NCBI RefSeq assembly: GCF_003054225.1
Contig: NZ_QBKQ01000002.1
Coordinates: 124,001 to 188,000 of the forward strand
Reading direction: 5' to 3'
DNA: 64,000 nucleotides
Source: Christiangramia gaetbulicola
GTDB taxonomy: Bacteria > Bacteroidota > Bacteroidia > Flavobacteriales > Flavobacteriaceae
In this document: piece by piece, positions 50,004 through 58,765 of the stretch
Numbering within the stretch: position 1 is the first letter of the stretch
Layout: each line of letters starts with the position of its first letter
Notes under the pieces: model-generated
Databases searched by the model: none
What the model saw: only the letters and a program-made list of their open reading frames with translations
Told to the model about the DNA's origin: nothing
Position numbers and translations under genes: made by a program

Positions 50004-51146
50004 CTAACAGACGTCCCTGTATTTTGAAGGGGTCTGGGAAGTGAATTTTTTGAAAGCAGAGTAAAATGTAGAACGGGAATTGAATCCACACTCGAGACCT
50101 ATGGCGACGATTGTATACTTGCAGAATTCCTTATCCTTAAGCAATTTTTTAGCCTGTTCGATCCTGAGGGAATTGATATAATCTGAAAAATTATATTCGC
50201 TTTGATTATTAATGATCTTGGATAGGTGAGTGCTACTCATTTCCATTTCTTCAGCGAGATCTTCAAGGCCCAGGTTGGGATCCAGGAAACGTTGTTTTTC
50301 GATTAAATATCGATCTATCTTTTCAAAATCTGCCTGGTGTTTTAGAGAAAGTTCATTTTTAGATTCAGTGTCTGTTATAGATCTGCTTTTTTCAATTTGG
50401 ATGGCTTTATTCGCAGAAATAGACTTTCTAATTGAGATACGGTCATTAGCCTTATGATACCTGAAGAAGCCCTGGTAACCAATCCAATAGATAACGCCGG
50501 AAAGGCCGAGCCTGAGAACCTGATAACCGGTGACATTTCCTGTGAGATTGAATAGACTAATGGCAATGATCCAGAGAAGGAACATACATATACCTACTTT
50601 CCACATTCTCCTCAACCAGCTTATATCATCGAATTTCTGGATATAGGTATAAGAATGTTGTTTTGTAAATAAGAGCTGGTAACACTTAATAAAGATGAAC
50701 AAACTAAAACCAGCGATAAAGATCTCCTCCAGGTTTGTGTATTGAAGGAGCATTTCATTAGCATTTCCAGGCCAGAACTGTTTAGATATTGCAATAGTTA
50801 TCATTCTTGAGGCCAGGAGGAAAAGGAAAATAAAAAGGCTTAACCTTACGTAGATCCTGATGCTGGCTTCAATTCTGAGGTAGTAGACAAGAAAGGCGTG
50901 AAAAAATGGTAAAATGAGTAAATCCCATGAAAAAAGGATATTCCTGAGGATGAAATTATCGGGTTGATGATCGCTAAAGAACCAGGCTTGTAAAATATTA
51001 AGAGATAGAGCCAGCACGGTAAGGTTCAGGTAAATGACGGCGGTAGTCACTTTTCTCCGGGAAATATGGATAGTGAAGATATTAAAAGCAATGCCCTGCA
51101 AGGCAGCTATAATTAAAATGTAATTTAAGATCGAGGTAAGATCCAT
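50004..51146 (-). CDS. Membrane-bound AraC-family regulator (paralogue A)
   Basis: A 380-residue protein with about seven transmembrane helices (residues 5-240) and a C-terminal AraC DNA-binding domain with two helix-turn-helix motifs (LEDLAEEMEMSSTHLSKIIN; ECGFNSRSTFYSAFKKFTSQTPSKYR). Such regulators sense a membrane or periplasmic signal and bind DNA directly. Together with its neighbour it lies upstream of, and on the same strand as, the five-gene envelope operon and probably controls it. Confidence 0.9.
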   Translation of the reverse strand: MDLTSILNYILIIAALQGIAFNIFTIHISRRKVTTAVIYLNLTVLALSLNILQAWFFSDHQPDNFILRNILFSWDLLILPFFHAFLVYYLRIEASIRIYVRLSLFIFLFLLASRMITIAISKQFWPGNANEMLLQYTNLEEIFIAGFSLFIFIKCYQLLFTKQHSYTYIQKFDDISWLRRMWKVGICMFLLWIIAISLFNLTGNVTGYQVLRLGLSGVIYWIGYQGFFRYHKANDRISIRKSISANKAIQIEKSRSITDTESKNELSLKHQADFEKIDRYLIEKQRFLDPNLGLEDLAEEMEMSSTHLSKIINNQSEYNFSDYINSLRIEQAKKLLKDKEFCKYTIVAIGLECGFNSRSTFYSAFKKFTSQTPSKYRDVC

Positions 51147-51182
51147 TTTGGCCGGTTGTACTACCTAATTTAGTGAAAATTA

Positions 51183-52331
51183 CTAACAGGTAGATTCCCT
51201 GTAATCAGTAGGAGTTGTGTAGGTGAATTTTTTAAATGCTGAATAAAAGGTGGACCTGGAATTAAACCCACATTCCAAACCTATTGAAACAACGGTATAC
51301 ATGCAAAAATCGTCATCCCTCAAAAGTTTTTTGGCCTGTTCAATTCTAAGAGAATTAATATAATCTGGAAAACCATGACCACTAAAGGAGTTTATAATCC
51401 TGGAAAGATAACCCGAACTCAAATCCATTTCTTCTGCTAATCTTTCCAGGCTTAGCGCAGGATCCAGATAGCTTTGATTGTCGATTAGATATTTGTCAAT
51501 TTTCATAAATTCTTCTTTCATTTTAGAATTCACTTCATTTGATATCACTTCTGAAGCCCTGCTTTTTTCTTCATTTAATTTTAAAGCTGAATTTTCCTCG
51601 AGAGACCTTCGTATGGAGATTCGGTCTTTGACCTTGTGATATCGGTAGAAACCCTGGTAACCTATCCAGTAAATAAGTATGGAAGTTCCCAGTCTAAGCG
51701 GATAATTGAGTATCTGCTTTCCGGTAATATTATAACCTATGATAGCGATGATCCAGAGTAATAATACAAATCCACCCAGCCTTAGGAAGATCCGCAGCCA
51801 GGAAATATCATCGAATTTCAGTATGTATGAGTAGTGTTCCTGGCCTTTAAAAACGATCTGTACACATTTAAAGAAAATGAAAAGGCTGAACAGTGCGTTG
51901 AAGATCTCTTCGAATATGGTATAATTCGCGATCAGGTTGATATTCTGGTCTGGACTCCAGAAGTAAACATAAGCTATACAGAAAGATCTTATAAGGATCT
52001 CAGCGATGAAGATATAGATCGCCAACCGCATAAAGCTTTTTACGCGATCCCTAATTCTTAAGTAGTAGATAAGGAATGCATGGAAGGTTGGGAGAATGAA
52101 CAAATACCATGGAACCAATAAATGCTCGAAATAGAAGTTATTCGAAGAGAATCCAATTTCGATCAACCAGGCCTGTAGATTGTTAAGGGAAAGTACCAGT
52201 ACGGTAAAATTCAGAAAAACTACTGCCCAGCCAGGTTTTTTACGTGTAATATGAATCGTGTAAATATTGAACACGAAGCCCTGAATCACCCCGGCGATTA
52301 GAATAAGGTTTATGATACTTATAACATCCAT
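51183..52331 (-). CDS. Membrane-bound AraC-family regulator (paralogue B)
   Basis: A 382-residue protein, clearly a tandem paralogue of the gene at 50004: both have the same helix layout, the WIGYQGF(F/Y)RYHK segment, ISIR, and the C-terminal AraC domain ending ECGFNSRSTFYSAFKKFT. The linker before the DNA-binding domain and the ligand-facing helices differ. Starts at 52331; 36 bases separate the two genes, so one transcript is likely. Confidence 0.9.
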   Translation of the reverse strand: MDVISIINLILIAGVIQGFVFNIYTIHITRKKPGWAVVFLNFTVLVLSLNNLQAWLIEIGFSSNNFYFEHLLVPWYLFILPTFHAFLIYYLRIRDRVKSFMRLAIYIFIAEILIRSFCIAYVYFWSPDQNINLIANYTIFEEIFNALFSLFIFFKCVQIVFKGQEHYSYILKFDDISWLRIFLRLGGFVLLLWIIAIIGYNITGKQILNYPLRLGTSILIYWIGYQGFYRYHKVKDRISIRRSLEENSALKLNEEKSRASEVISNEVNSKMKEEFMKIDKYLIDNQSYLDPALSLERLAEEMDLSSGYLSRIINSFSGHGFPDYINSLRIEQAKKLLRDDDFCMYTVVSIGLECGFNSRSTFYSAFKKFTYTTPTDYRESTC

Positions 52332-52424
52332 ATCTCATACAGTAATAAAGAATGGGGTGATGAAACGGCAAATAAAACCAGTTGGGAAAAAATCCTGTAA
52401 GAAGGTCAATTAAAATTAATAAAA

Positions 52425-52447
52425 AAGACAGCTTGTTCAGCTGTCTT
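52425..52447 (-). terminator. Rho-independent terminator, minus strand
   Basis: AAGACAGCT (52425-52433) pairs with AGCTGTCTT (52439-52447); loop of five; the minus strand runs on into TTTTTTATT. It lies 28 bases past the stop of the ORF remnant at 52476. Confidence 0.85.
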
Positions 52448-52475
52448 CTATAAAATGATTTTCATAAATGAGGAA

Positions 52476-52547
52476 TTAAACTTCTTTCACTACGAAAAAA
52501 CCATCGTTTCCCTGAGATTGATATAATGAAATATAAATTTGAATTTT
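52476..52547 (-). pseudogene. 3' remnant of a lost gene
   Basis: On the minus strand a 23-codon open tail ends YISLYQSQGNDGFFVVKEV, then TAA and a strong terminator. Upstream it meets an in-frame stop and has no ATG. The composition looks like the end of a real protein whose front part has been lost, but a family was not recognised. Confidence 0.4.
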
Positions 52548-52706
52548 TTATTTACTCAATCTATGAATCTGATAAACTACTTTAATAAAGAATCCTTTCA
52601 ATATGTTAGTTGAAGAAAATATCAAGGATTTTAAAACTGCTTTAACAATCTGTGAACATCTAATCAATTACAAGCTCATACCTATTATAGACCGGTAAAT
52701 TTGGTT

Positions 52707-53642
52707 TTAATCTTCTTTAAACCAGGCTGTCTGTTTCTCCAAACCTTCATAGAACGTGGTTTTAGGTTCGTAACCTAAAAGCTTTCTTGCCTTGTGTATA
52801 TTGGCACTGGTTCGCAGCTGGTCTCCTGGACGCTTGGGTAGATGTTCGAATTCGATCTTTTTGCCGGTGATCTTTTCAATATTATCAATTCCCTCCTGGG
52901 TGGTATGTTCATTTTCTGAACCTATATTGAAGATCTGGCCATCGCAAATGTCTTCTTTTCCTATAACACTTAAAATACCTTCGACAATATCTCCAACAAA
53001 AGTGAAACTTCTTATATGTGAGGTGCTGCCTTCAAAAAGTGGAAACTTTTTATCATTAATCGCGCAATCAATAAGCTTGGTAAATAATTTATCTGGCCTT
53101 TCTCTTGGTCCGTAAACCGAAAACAACCTTAAAGAGCATGCTTTTAGAAGGTTTGAACGGGATTTGGAAAGTACTAGTTGTTCTGCGGCTAATTTGGTCA
53201 CGCCATAATCTGAAACTGGTTTGGTTTCTTCATCTTCAGCCAGGGTGGCGTATTTGCCATAAACCGATGAAGTACTAAGATTTACGAATAACTTCAACTC
53301 CTTTTGTTCTAAAGCAAAATTTAGAAGCTTGTTAGTGGCGATAAAATTATTCTGAAAATAAGATTCAAAAGTTGATTTTACCGAAATGCCCGGCTGCCCG
53401 GCAAAGTGAAATATGTAATGGATCTCATCCTGGATTATATCGCTTAAACCATCATCGCAAAGGTCGAACTTAATAAGCTCTATGCCTTTAGACTCAAGAT
53501 CACGGGCATTTTTCTCTTTTAGTTCCCTGCTGTAATAATTTGAAAAATTATCTATTCCAATAACCCTATGACCCTGAGATGCTAACTTTTCAGCAAAATG
53601 AGATCCAATAAAGCCAGCGGCACCGGTTACTAAAACATTCAT
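52707..53642 (-). CDS. NAD-dependent sugar-nucleotide epimerase/dehydratase
   Basis: A 311-residue extended SDR of the UDP-glucose 4-epimerase / UDP-glucuronate epimerase type: VTGAAGFIGSHFAEKL cofactor loop, STSSVYGKYA with active Ser, YGVTKLAAEQLV with Tyr-Lys, FTFVGDIVEGI and a C-terminal PGDQLRTSANIHKARKLLGYEPKT signature. It probably makes a nucleotide sugar for surface glycans. The start at 53642 (MNVLVTG) is preferred over 53675, whose extension is cysteine-rich and unrelated. Confidence 0.9.
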   Translation of the reverse strand: MNVLVTGAAGFIGSHFAEKLASQGHRVIGIDNFSNYYSRELKEKNARDLESKGIELIKFDLCDDGLSDIIQDEIHYIFHFAGQPGISVKSTFESYFQNNFIATNKLLNFALEQKELKLFVNLSTSSVYGKYATLAEDEETKPVSDYGVTKLAAEQLVLSKSRSNLLKACSLRLFSVYGPRERPDKLFTKLIDCAINDKKFPLFEGSTSHIRSFTFVGDIVEGILSVIGKEDICDGQIFNIGSENEHTTQEGIDNIEKITGKKIEFEHLPKRPGDQLRTSANIHKARKLLGYEPKTTFYEGLEKQTAWFKED

Positions 53643-53822
53643 ACAATTACAATTTTGGGATCTAAAAACAGGCAAAATAAATCAATAGCCTGCAGAAAAC
53701 ATAGTTTTTGATCATATTTAAATTGTCAAAGATTGCAGCTGATATATGTAATGTGTTATGACTTGAGATGTTTTTACTTTTTCCTGGAATATAGACCTCA
53801 AGCCTTTAATCATTTTAAAAGA

Positions 53823-53853
53823 TTGTCATTTAGTATTATTACCTCTATTTTTG
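53823..53853 (+). promoter_or_regulatory. Promoter of the glycosyltransferase gene
   Basis: TTG at 53823-53825 and TATTTTTG at 53846-53853, spacer 20 bases, fits the Bacteroidota promoter. The ATG is at 53875. The rest of the 232-base gap from 53643 shows no further signal. Confidence 0.6.
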
Positions 53854-53874
53854 CGCAAATTTTAAAATCTTAGA

Positions 53875-54588
53875 ATGGATTACAGTCTCACCATCATAGT
53901 TCCTGTTTATAATGAGGAGGAAAATCTTTTACGTGTTGAGGAAAAGTTGAAGGAATATGCCCTTAAAACTAATTTCGATTGCCAGATCTTACTGGTAAAT
54001 GATGGTTCAAAGGACAATTCTGAAAAGCTGATGGTTGAAATATGTGATCGTAATCCTGAATTTAACTACATCAGTTTTGAAAAGAATTGTGGTCTTAGTG
54101 CTGCAATCAAAGCCGGATTCGATTATTCTACTACAAATCTTACCGGATATATAGATTCAGACCTGCAAACAGATCCATTCGATTTCGACCTTTTAATGAA
54201 TGAGATTGATAATTATGACCTGGTTAATGGATTCCGCCATGAACGTAAAGATTCAGGAATAAAGAACCTCTCCTCATTAGTGGCAAATACCGTGAGAAAC
54301 TGGTTTACCCATGATGGGATGGACGATACCGGTTGCCCATTAAAGATTATTAGAACAGATTATGCGAAACGTATCCCAATGTTTCGTGGTCTGCACAGGT
54401 TTCTACCTGCGATGATCCTTTTACAGGGCGGTAGAATAAAACAAGTGCCGATTAAACATTTCCCCAGGATGGCTGGGACTCCCAAATTTGGCCTAAGAAA
54501 CAGATTGATCAAACCTTTGATGGATTGTTTCGCTTACCTGTGGATGAAAAAGAACTACATTAATTATAACGTCTCCAGAAGATCCTGA
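53875..54588 (+). CDS. Family 2 glycosyltransferase (polyprenyl-phosphate sugar synthase-like)
   Basis: A 237-residue GT-A enzyme: TIIVPVYNEEENL at the start, LLVNDGSKDNSEKL, and the DxD-like GYIDSDLQTDPFDF. The end KHFPRMAGTPKFGLRNRLIKPLMD matches dolichol/undecaprenyl-phosphate mannosyltransferase-type proteins; no transmembrane extension is present. It should charge a lipid carrier with a sugar for transfer by an ArnT-like enzyme such as the one at 56132. Confidence 0.9.
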   Translation: MDYSLTIIVPVYNEEENLLRVEEKLKEYALKTNFDCQILLVNDGSKDNSEKLMVEICDRNPEFNYISFEKNCGLSAAIKAGFDYSTTNLTGYIDSDLQTDPFDFDLLMNEIDNYDLVNGFRHERKDSGIKNLSSLVANTVRNWFTHDGMDDTGCPLKIIRTDYAKRIPMFRGLHRFLPAMILLQGGRIKQVPIKHFPRMAGTPKFGLRNRLIKPLMDCFAYLWMKKNYINYNVSRRS

Positions 54589-54727
54589 TATAGGTTAGAT
54601 CTCAAGCCCAAATAATTAAAACATACTAGAATATTTTTTCCCTGATCTAATCTAGGGTAGGGATGCTATTGAATTAACTCTTTTCTTTATTGAAATTAAT
54701 AGGGAAGAAGGGAAAGTATTAAAAACA

Positions 54728-54755
54728 AAAAAGCCACGTTTAGAACGTGGCTTTT
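54728..54755 (-). terminator. Terminator of tRNA-Arg
   Basis: AAAAGCCACGTT and AACGTGGCTTTT form a 12-bp stem with a three-base loop; the minus strand continues into TTTTTTG. It directly follows the tRNA 3' end. Confidence 0.9.
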
Positions 54756-54757
54756 CG

Positions 54758-54831
<74 letters not shown>

Positions 54832-54912
54832 TTTTTGCGGTTGCAAATATAAGCCACTTTATAAATTATACAATGTTTTTTTATCTAAAAATTCAATCAA
54901 TTTTAAAAAAAG

Positions 54913-54936
54913 AAAAACTTCCCGAAGGAAGTTTTT
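54913..54936 (-). terminator. Terminator with UUCG tetraloop
   Basis: On the minus strand AAAAACTTCC-TTCG-GGAAGTTTTT is a perfect stem capped by the stable UUCG loop. It lies 34 bases beyond the stop of the 84-residue gene at 54970. Confidence 0.9.
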
Positions 54937-54969
54937 GATTATCAGTAAATAGTGTTTTTTATTTTTTTT

Positions 54970-55224
54970 TTAATTTACCTGAACTAATTCTGATTCCAGT
55001 CCCTTCGAAGTAATAATTAATTGATTTACGCTACTGGGATTGGGATCGCTATTCTCAATAACCTCTTCATATAGGTTATTGAAACGGCGAATTAATTCCA
55101 GCGTTTTGAGTGAAAGGTTAAAGAATGTTCCAGATTCATGAATCTCTTGAATCCATTCCTTAACAGATTCTATCTGTTTGTATTCTTCCTCAATATTGAG
55201 GATAGATCCTGGTTGTTTTAGCAT
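54970..55224 (-). CDS. Small helical protein of unknown function
   Basis: An 84-residue, mostly helical, acidic protein without signal peptide (IEEEYKQIESVKEWIQEI, LELIRRFNNLYEEVIENS). No family recognised. It has its own UUCG-type terminator downstream, supporting a real transcript. Confidence 0.7.
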   Translation of the reverse strand: MLKQPGSILNIEEEYKQIESVKEWIQEIHESGTFFNLSLKTLELIRRFNNLYEEVIENSDPNPSSVNQLIITSKGLESELVQVN

Positions 55225-55415
55225 AACTAATTGTTTTACAGTTAGCCAAGCAGGATGTTTATGTAGATTTGGCGATTCAAATATATAAGTTAAAATTACT
55301 CAGAACGGCCTGGAGGGCTGAAAATCTTTGAAACGCATTAATTAATCGGTAAAGTACTTTATATGAGGTTCACGAAATAATCTTAATTTAGCCGCAAATT
55401 CCCAGATCCTTTAAT

Positions 55416-55529
55416 ATGCCTAGTTTTCTAAATTTCTATAGACGCATAAGATTTGCCATATCTTTTCGTAAATCAGGAAGTCTAAAGCAATATTCGATTA
55501 ATAATAAAACCGCCGGGATCAATGAATAG
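55416..55529 (+). CDS. Short basic peptide overlapping the LAB_N gene
   Basis: ATG at 55416 opens 37 codons ending TAG at 55529: begins MPSFLNFYRRIRFAISFRK and is strongly basic. Its end overlaps the LAB_N start (ATG at 55522) by eight bases, an arrangement typical of translational coupling. It may be a real peptide or an upstream ORF that tunes expression of the next gene. Confidence 0.4.
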   Translation: MPSFLNFYRRIRFAISFRKSGSLKQYSINNKTAGINE

Positions 55530-56148
55530 CTGGTTAATTTACGCTCTTGGTTTTATTGCGCAGTTATTATTTTCGGGCAGGATGATCCTGCAATGGTTTC
55601 TTTCAGAAAAAAATAAAAGGATCATCACGCCTATTATTTTCTGGCACCTTAGCCTACTGGCATCTTTTTTACTTTTTGTCTATGGTTATTTAAGAAACGA
55701 CTTTGCCATCATGATGGGGCAGACGTTAACTTATTTTATCTACATAAGGAACCTTCAATTACAAGGTCAATGGTTAAAGATCCCTGAGTTATTCAGGATT
55801 TTCTTATGGATATTTCCACTGCTTATTGTGATCTATGGTTTCAATAACAATGAATATGACGCGGCTAAATTGTTTAGAAATGACGCGATTCCATTCTGGC
55901 TAATTGTTCTTGGCTCGGTAGGTCATTTGGTTTTTACTTTAAGGTTTATCTATCAATGGGTCTACTCTGAAAGGAAAAAGATTTCTTCATTACCACTCGG
56001 ATTCTGGTTGTTAAGCCTTTTAGGGTCAGGGCTAATTATAGTTTATGCCATAATCAGAGAAGATCCGGTGCTTCTTGCTGGTCATGGTTTTGGTTTGATT
56101 ATGTATATTCGAAATATTTATATTCAAAAGAATGAAGTTAAAGGATAA
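55522..56148 (+). CDS. Lipid A biosynthesis N-terminal (LAB_N) domain protein, duplicated
   Basis: A 208-residue polytopic membrane protein. It contains two copies of the LAB_N unit: GFIAQLLFSGRMILQWFLSEK with FWHLSLLASFLLFVYGYLR..., and GHLVFTLRFIYQWVYSERKK with FWLLSLLGSGLIIVYAIIR.... Each has three transmembrane helices. LAB_N proteins sit with glycosyltransferases and ArnT-like transferases and are thought to help flip or hand over lipid-linked sugars. Overlaps the GT39 gene by 17 bases. Confidence 0.88.
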   Translation: MNSWLIYALGFIAQLLFSGRMILQWFLSEKNKRIITPIIFWHLSLLASFLLFVYGYLRNDFAIMMGQTLTYFIYIRNLQLQGQWLKIPELFRIFLWIFPLLIVIYGFNNNEYDAAKLFRNDAIPFWLIVLGSVGHLVFTLRFIYQWVYSERKKISSLPLGFWLLSLLGSGLIIVYAIIREDPVLLAGHGFGLIMYIRNIYIQKNEVKG

Positions 56149-57748
56149 TTACCTTCTTTTATTGGTTCTGGTTTGTTTGTCGATCTTTTTCGTGAACCTC
56201 GACGCGATTTTTGTAAATATCATGGAGGCGCGAAATTTCACCACAGCCAGGGAAATGATCAATCTTGATCACTGGATATTTACCACGCTTAACAATGAAC
56301 CCAGGTATGAAAAGCCACCACTACCAACCTGGATGACGGCCATATCGATGTTCCTTTTTGGGATGAAAAGTCTGTTCGCTTTGAGATTACCTGCGGCGAT
56401 CATGGGGACCCTCACCGTTGTTTTTATATATAAGCTTGGATTGAAGTTTACTTTAAATAGAAAGTATGCCTTCATTTCAGGATTAATCGCAGCTACCTCT
56501 TTCTATATACTATATTCCGGAAGAGACGGGCAGTGGGATATACATACCCATTCCTGGATGATCATGGCCATTTATGGTATCTATAAACTCTTCACCGAAG
56601 ACAGCTCAAAATACAGCAATGCCATTATTTCTGGAATTCTGATCGGTTGCTCTTTTTTAAGTAAGGGACCAGTTTCTATGTATGCCTTACTATTACCATT
56701 TTTAATTGCCTTTGGAGTTGTTTATAGATACAGGAACTTTAGAAAGAACTGGCTCCCGGTGGTATTAATGTTGTTGATGGCAACCATCGTTTCGGCGTCG
56801 TGGAGCCTGTATGTTTATTATTTTGATACTCAGGCCGTGGCCAAGATCACAGATAAGGAAACCGGTCGCTGGTTAGATTATAATGTTAGACCGTTCTACT
56901 ACTACTGGAGTTTTGTGATACAGAGCGGGATGTGGACCATTCCTGCATTTGTGGGACTGTTATATCCGTATTTGAAGAACCGGGTTTTTGATAAGCCGGG
57001 TTATAAATTCACCCTTTGGTGGACCCTGGGATCGGTGGTCTTATTGTCTATTATCCCTGAGAAAAAATCGAGATATCTTTTACCGGTGCTAATTCCCTTA
57101 GCTCTAAACACCGCCTTTTATATAGAATACCTTTTCAGGAGATTTGATATGCTACCAAAAAAGGAGAAATGGGTGGTTTATTTCAATTTTGGCTTGATCG
57201 CTTTTATCGGACTGCTATTTCCAATTGCAGGTGTTATTTATCTGAAAGATCTGTTTTCCACTATCTGGCCATGGTTCCTAATGACGTCTATTTGTCTTTT
57301 CGGAATAGGGGCATTGATGCTTTATTATCTGAAAAAAAATAAGATAAAACCAGTCTTTTATTTATCGGTTTGGTTCATTATTAGCATCATCTTCTTTGGC
57401 CTGCCCATAGCAAAAAAGATAGAGGTAAATCCGGAATATAAAAGTATTCAGACCGTGGACGCTTACAGGGAGCATAACCCGATTCCTGTTTATGAATTTA
57501 AAGACTTTACTCCAGAGATCATCTGGGAATATGGTAGCCCTATTAAAGTCCTCTGGAATGGTGAAACCTATGAAAAGCCTTCTGAAAAGGAATTCCTGTT
57601 ATTGAATACTCCAACAAATTATGATTCCATGCTTGAAACATTCCCGGATTATAAGATTGAAAAAATAGACGAAATAGATATGAATCCGGTGGGAAACACC
57701 CATAAAAAAAGATTATACAGGGACTTATATTTAGTAAAGAAGCCTTAA
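56132..57748 (+). CDS. ArnT-like GT39/83 membrane glycosyltransferase
   Basis: A 538-residue membrane enzyme with about twelve transmembrane helices. The first periplasmic loop has AREMINLDHWIFTTLNNEPRYEKPPLPTW, the acidic/KPPL signature of ArnT/PMT transferases, and DGQWDIHTHSW follows; the C-terminus is a soluble domain. It should transfer a sugar from a polyprenyl-phosphate carrier to lipid A or protein on the periplasmic side. The DPM1-like enzyme at 53875 and LAB_N partner fit. Confidence 0.9.
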   Translation: MKLKDNYLLLLVLVCLSIFFVNLDAIFVNIMEARNFTTAREMINLDHWIFTTLNNEPRYEKPPLPTWMTAISMFLFGMKSLFALRLPAAIMGTLTVVFIYKLGLKFTLNRKYAFISGLIAATSFYILYSGRDGQWDIHTHSWMIMAIYGIYKLFTEDSSKYSNAIISGILIGCSFLSKGPVSMYALLLPFLIAFGVVYRYRNFRKNWLPVVLMLLMATIVSASWSLYVYYFDTQAVAKITDKETGRWLDYNVRPFYYYWSFVIQSGMWTIPAFVGLLYPYLKNRVFDKPGYKFTLWWTLGSVVLLSIIPEKKSRYLLPVLIPLALNTAFYIEYLFRRFDMLPKKEKWVVYFNFGLIAFIGLLFPIAGVIYLKDLFSTIWPWFLMTSICLFGIGALMLYYLKKNKIKPVFYLSVWFIISIIFFGLPIAKKIEVNPEYKSIQTVDAYREHNPIPVYEFKDFTPEIIWEYGSPIKVLWNGETYEKPSEKEFLLLNTPTNYDSMLETFPDYKIEKIDEIDMNPVGNTHKKRLYRDLYLVKKP

Positions 57749-57767
57749 ATAAAAAATAATTAGCAAC

Positions 57768-58739
57768 ATGATCAATTACCCAATCAGGTTTGTGCCGATT
57801 CTTCAGGATAAGATATGGGGTGGAAGTAAGCTAAAAACTATACTTAACAAACATACCATACGCGAAAGCGTTGGTGAGAGCTGGGAGATCTCGGGCGTTG
57901 AGGGGAATATTTCCATTGTTGAAAAAGGACCGGAAAAGGGAATGAAACTAACCGAGCTTATTTCCAGGTATAAGGGTGAGCTGGTAGGAGATAAGATATA
58001 TTCTAAATTCGGGAATGAATTCCCTTTGCTTATAAAGTTTATAGACGCAAAAACAGATCTTTCCGTGCAGCTGCATCCTAATGACGAATTAGCCAGGCAA
58101 AGGCATAATTCCTTTGGTAAAACCGAAATGTGGTATGTTATGCAAGCCGATGAAGGCTCAAAACTGAATATTGGTTTCAAGAAAGATCTGGATAAGAGAG
58201 AATATCTGGATTACCTGGAAAAGGAAAAGATTACAGAGGTACTGAATTTTGAGGAAGTTAAAAAAGGAGATTCATTTTTTATAAATACCGGGAAAGTCCA
58301 TGCGATAGGAGGAGGAGTCCTTTTAGCTGAAATTCAGCAAACCTCAGATATCACATACAGGATATACGACTGGGGTCGGGTAGATTCTGAAGGGCAGCAC
58401 AGGGAATTACATACTGCTTTGGCACTGGATGCAATAGATTTCAGAAAAAGGGATGATTACCAGTTAAATTATGAAAAGGAGGTTAACAGGTCTTCAGAGA
58501 TCGCATCCTGTGAATATTTTACCACCAATTTTCTACACGTAAAAGGCGAGATTGTCAAGGATTATTCTTCCCTGGACTCTTTCGTTGTTTATATGTGTGT
58601 AGAAGGCACTGCCCTAATAAGTATTGGGGATAATTCTGAAAAGATAGAGAAAGGACAAAGCCTGTTAATACCAGCTGCAACAAGTGAACTAAAAATAAAA
58701 GCAGAAAATGCAGAACTGCTTGAAATTTATATCGAATAA
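57768..58739 (+). CDS. manA: Mannose-6-phosphate isomerase (type I, small form)
   Basis: A 323-residue zinc-dependent cupin isomerase interconverting mannose 6-phosphate and fructose 6-phosphate. Zinc ligands are in VQLHPND and TEMWYVM and the later GKVHAIGGGVLLAEI; YDWGR is a signature. Twenty bases after the ArnT-like gene, so it probably supplies mannose precursors to the same surface-glycan set. Confidence 0.93.
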   Translation: MINYPIRFVPILQDKIWGGSKLKTILNKHTIRESVGESWEISGVEGNISIVEKGPEKGMKLTELISRYKGELVGDKIYSKFGNEFPLLIKFIDAKTDLSVQLHPNDELARQRHNSFGKTEMWYVMQADEGSKLNIGFKKDLDKREYLDYLEKEKITEVLNFEEVKKGDSFFINTGKVHAIGGGVLLAEIQQTSDITYRIYDWGRVDSEGQHRELHTALALDAIDFRKRDDYQLNYEKEVNRSSEIASCEYFTTNFLHVKGEIVKDYSSLDSFVVYMCVEGTALISIGDNSEKIEKGQSLLIPAATSELKIKAENAELLEIYIE

Positions 58740-58765
58740 ACTTCAGGCAGCTCTAATTTTTAGAA

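Larger units (their letters stand above)
52332..52706. other. 375-base stretch without an intact gene
   Basis: Holds a strong minus-strand terminator (52425-52447) and, just before it, an ORF tail without a start (52476-52547). A 31-codon plus-strand frame (52603-52698) has no promoter or other support. The remainder is AT-rich. No promoter with the full TAnnTTTG form was seen. Confidence 0.5.

Noticed and set aside
52603-52698. 31-codon plus-strand frame (begins MLVEENIKDFK)
   Set aside because: Protein-like composition, but no promoter element, no overlap or operon context, and a length expected by chance in AT-rich DNA.
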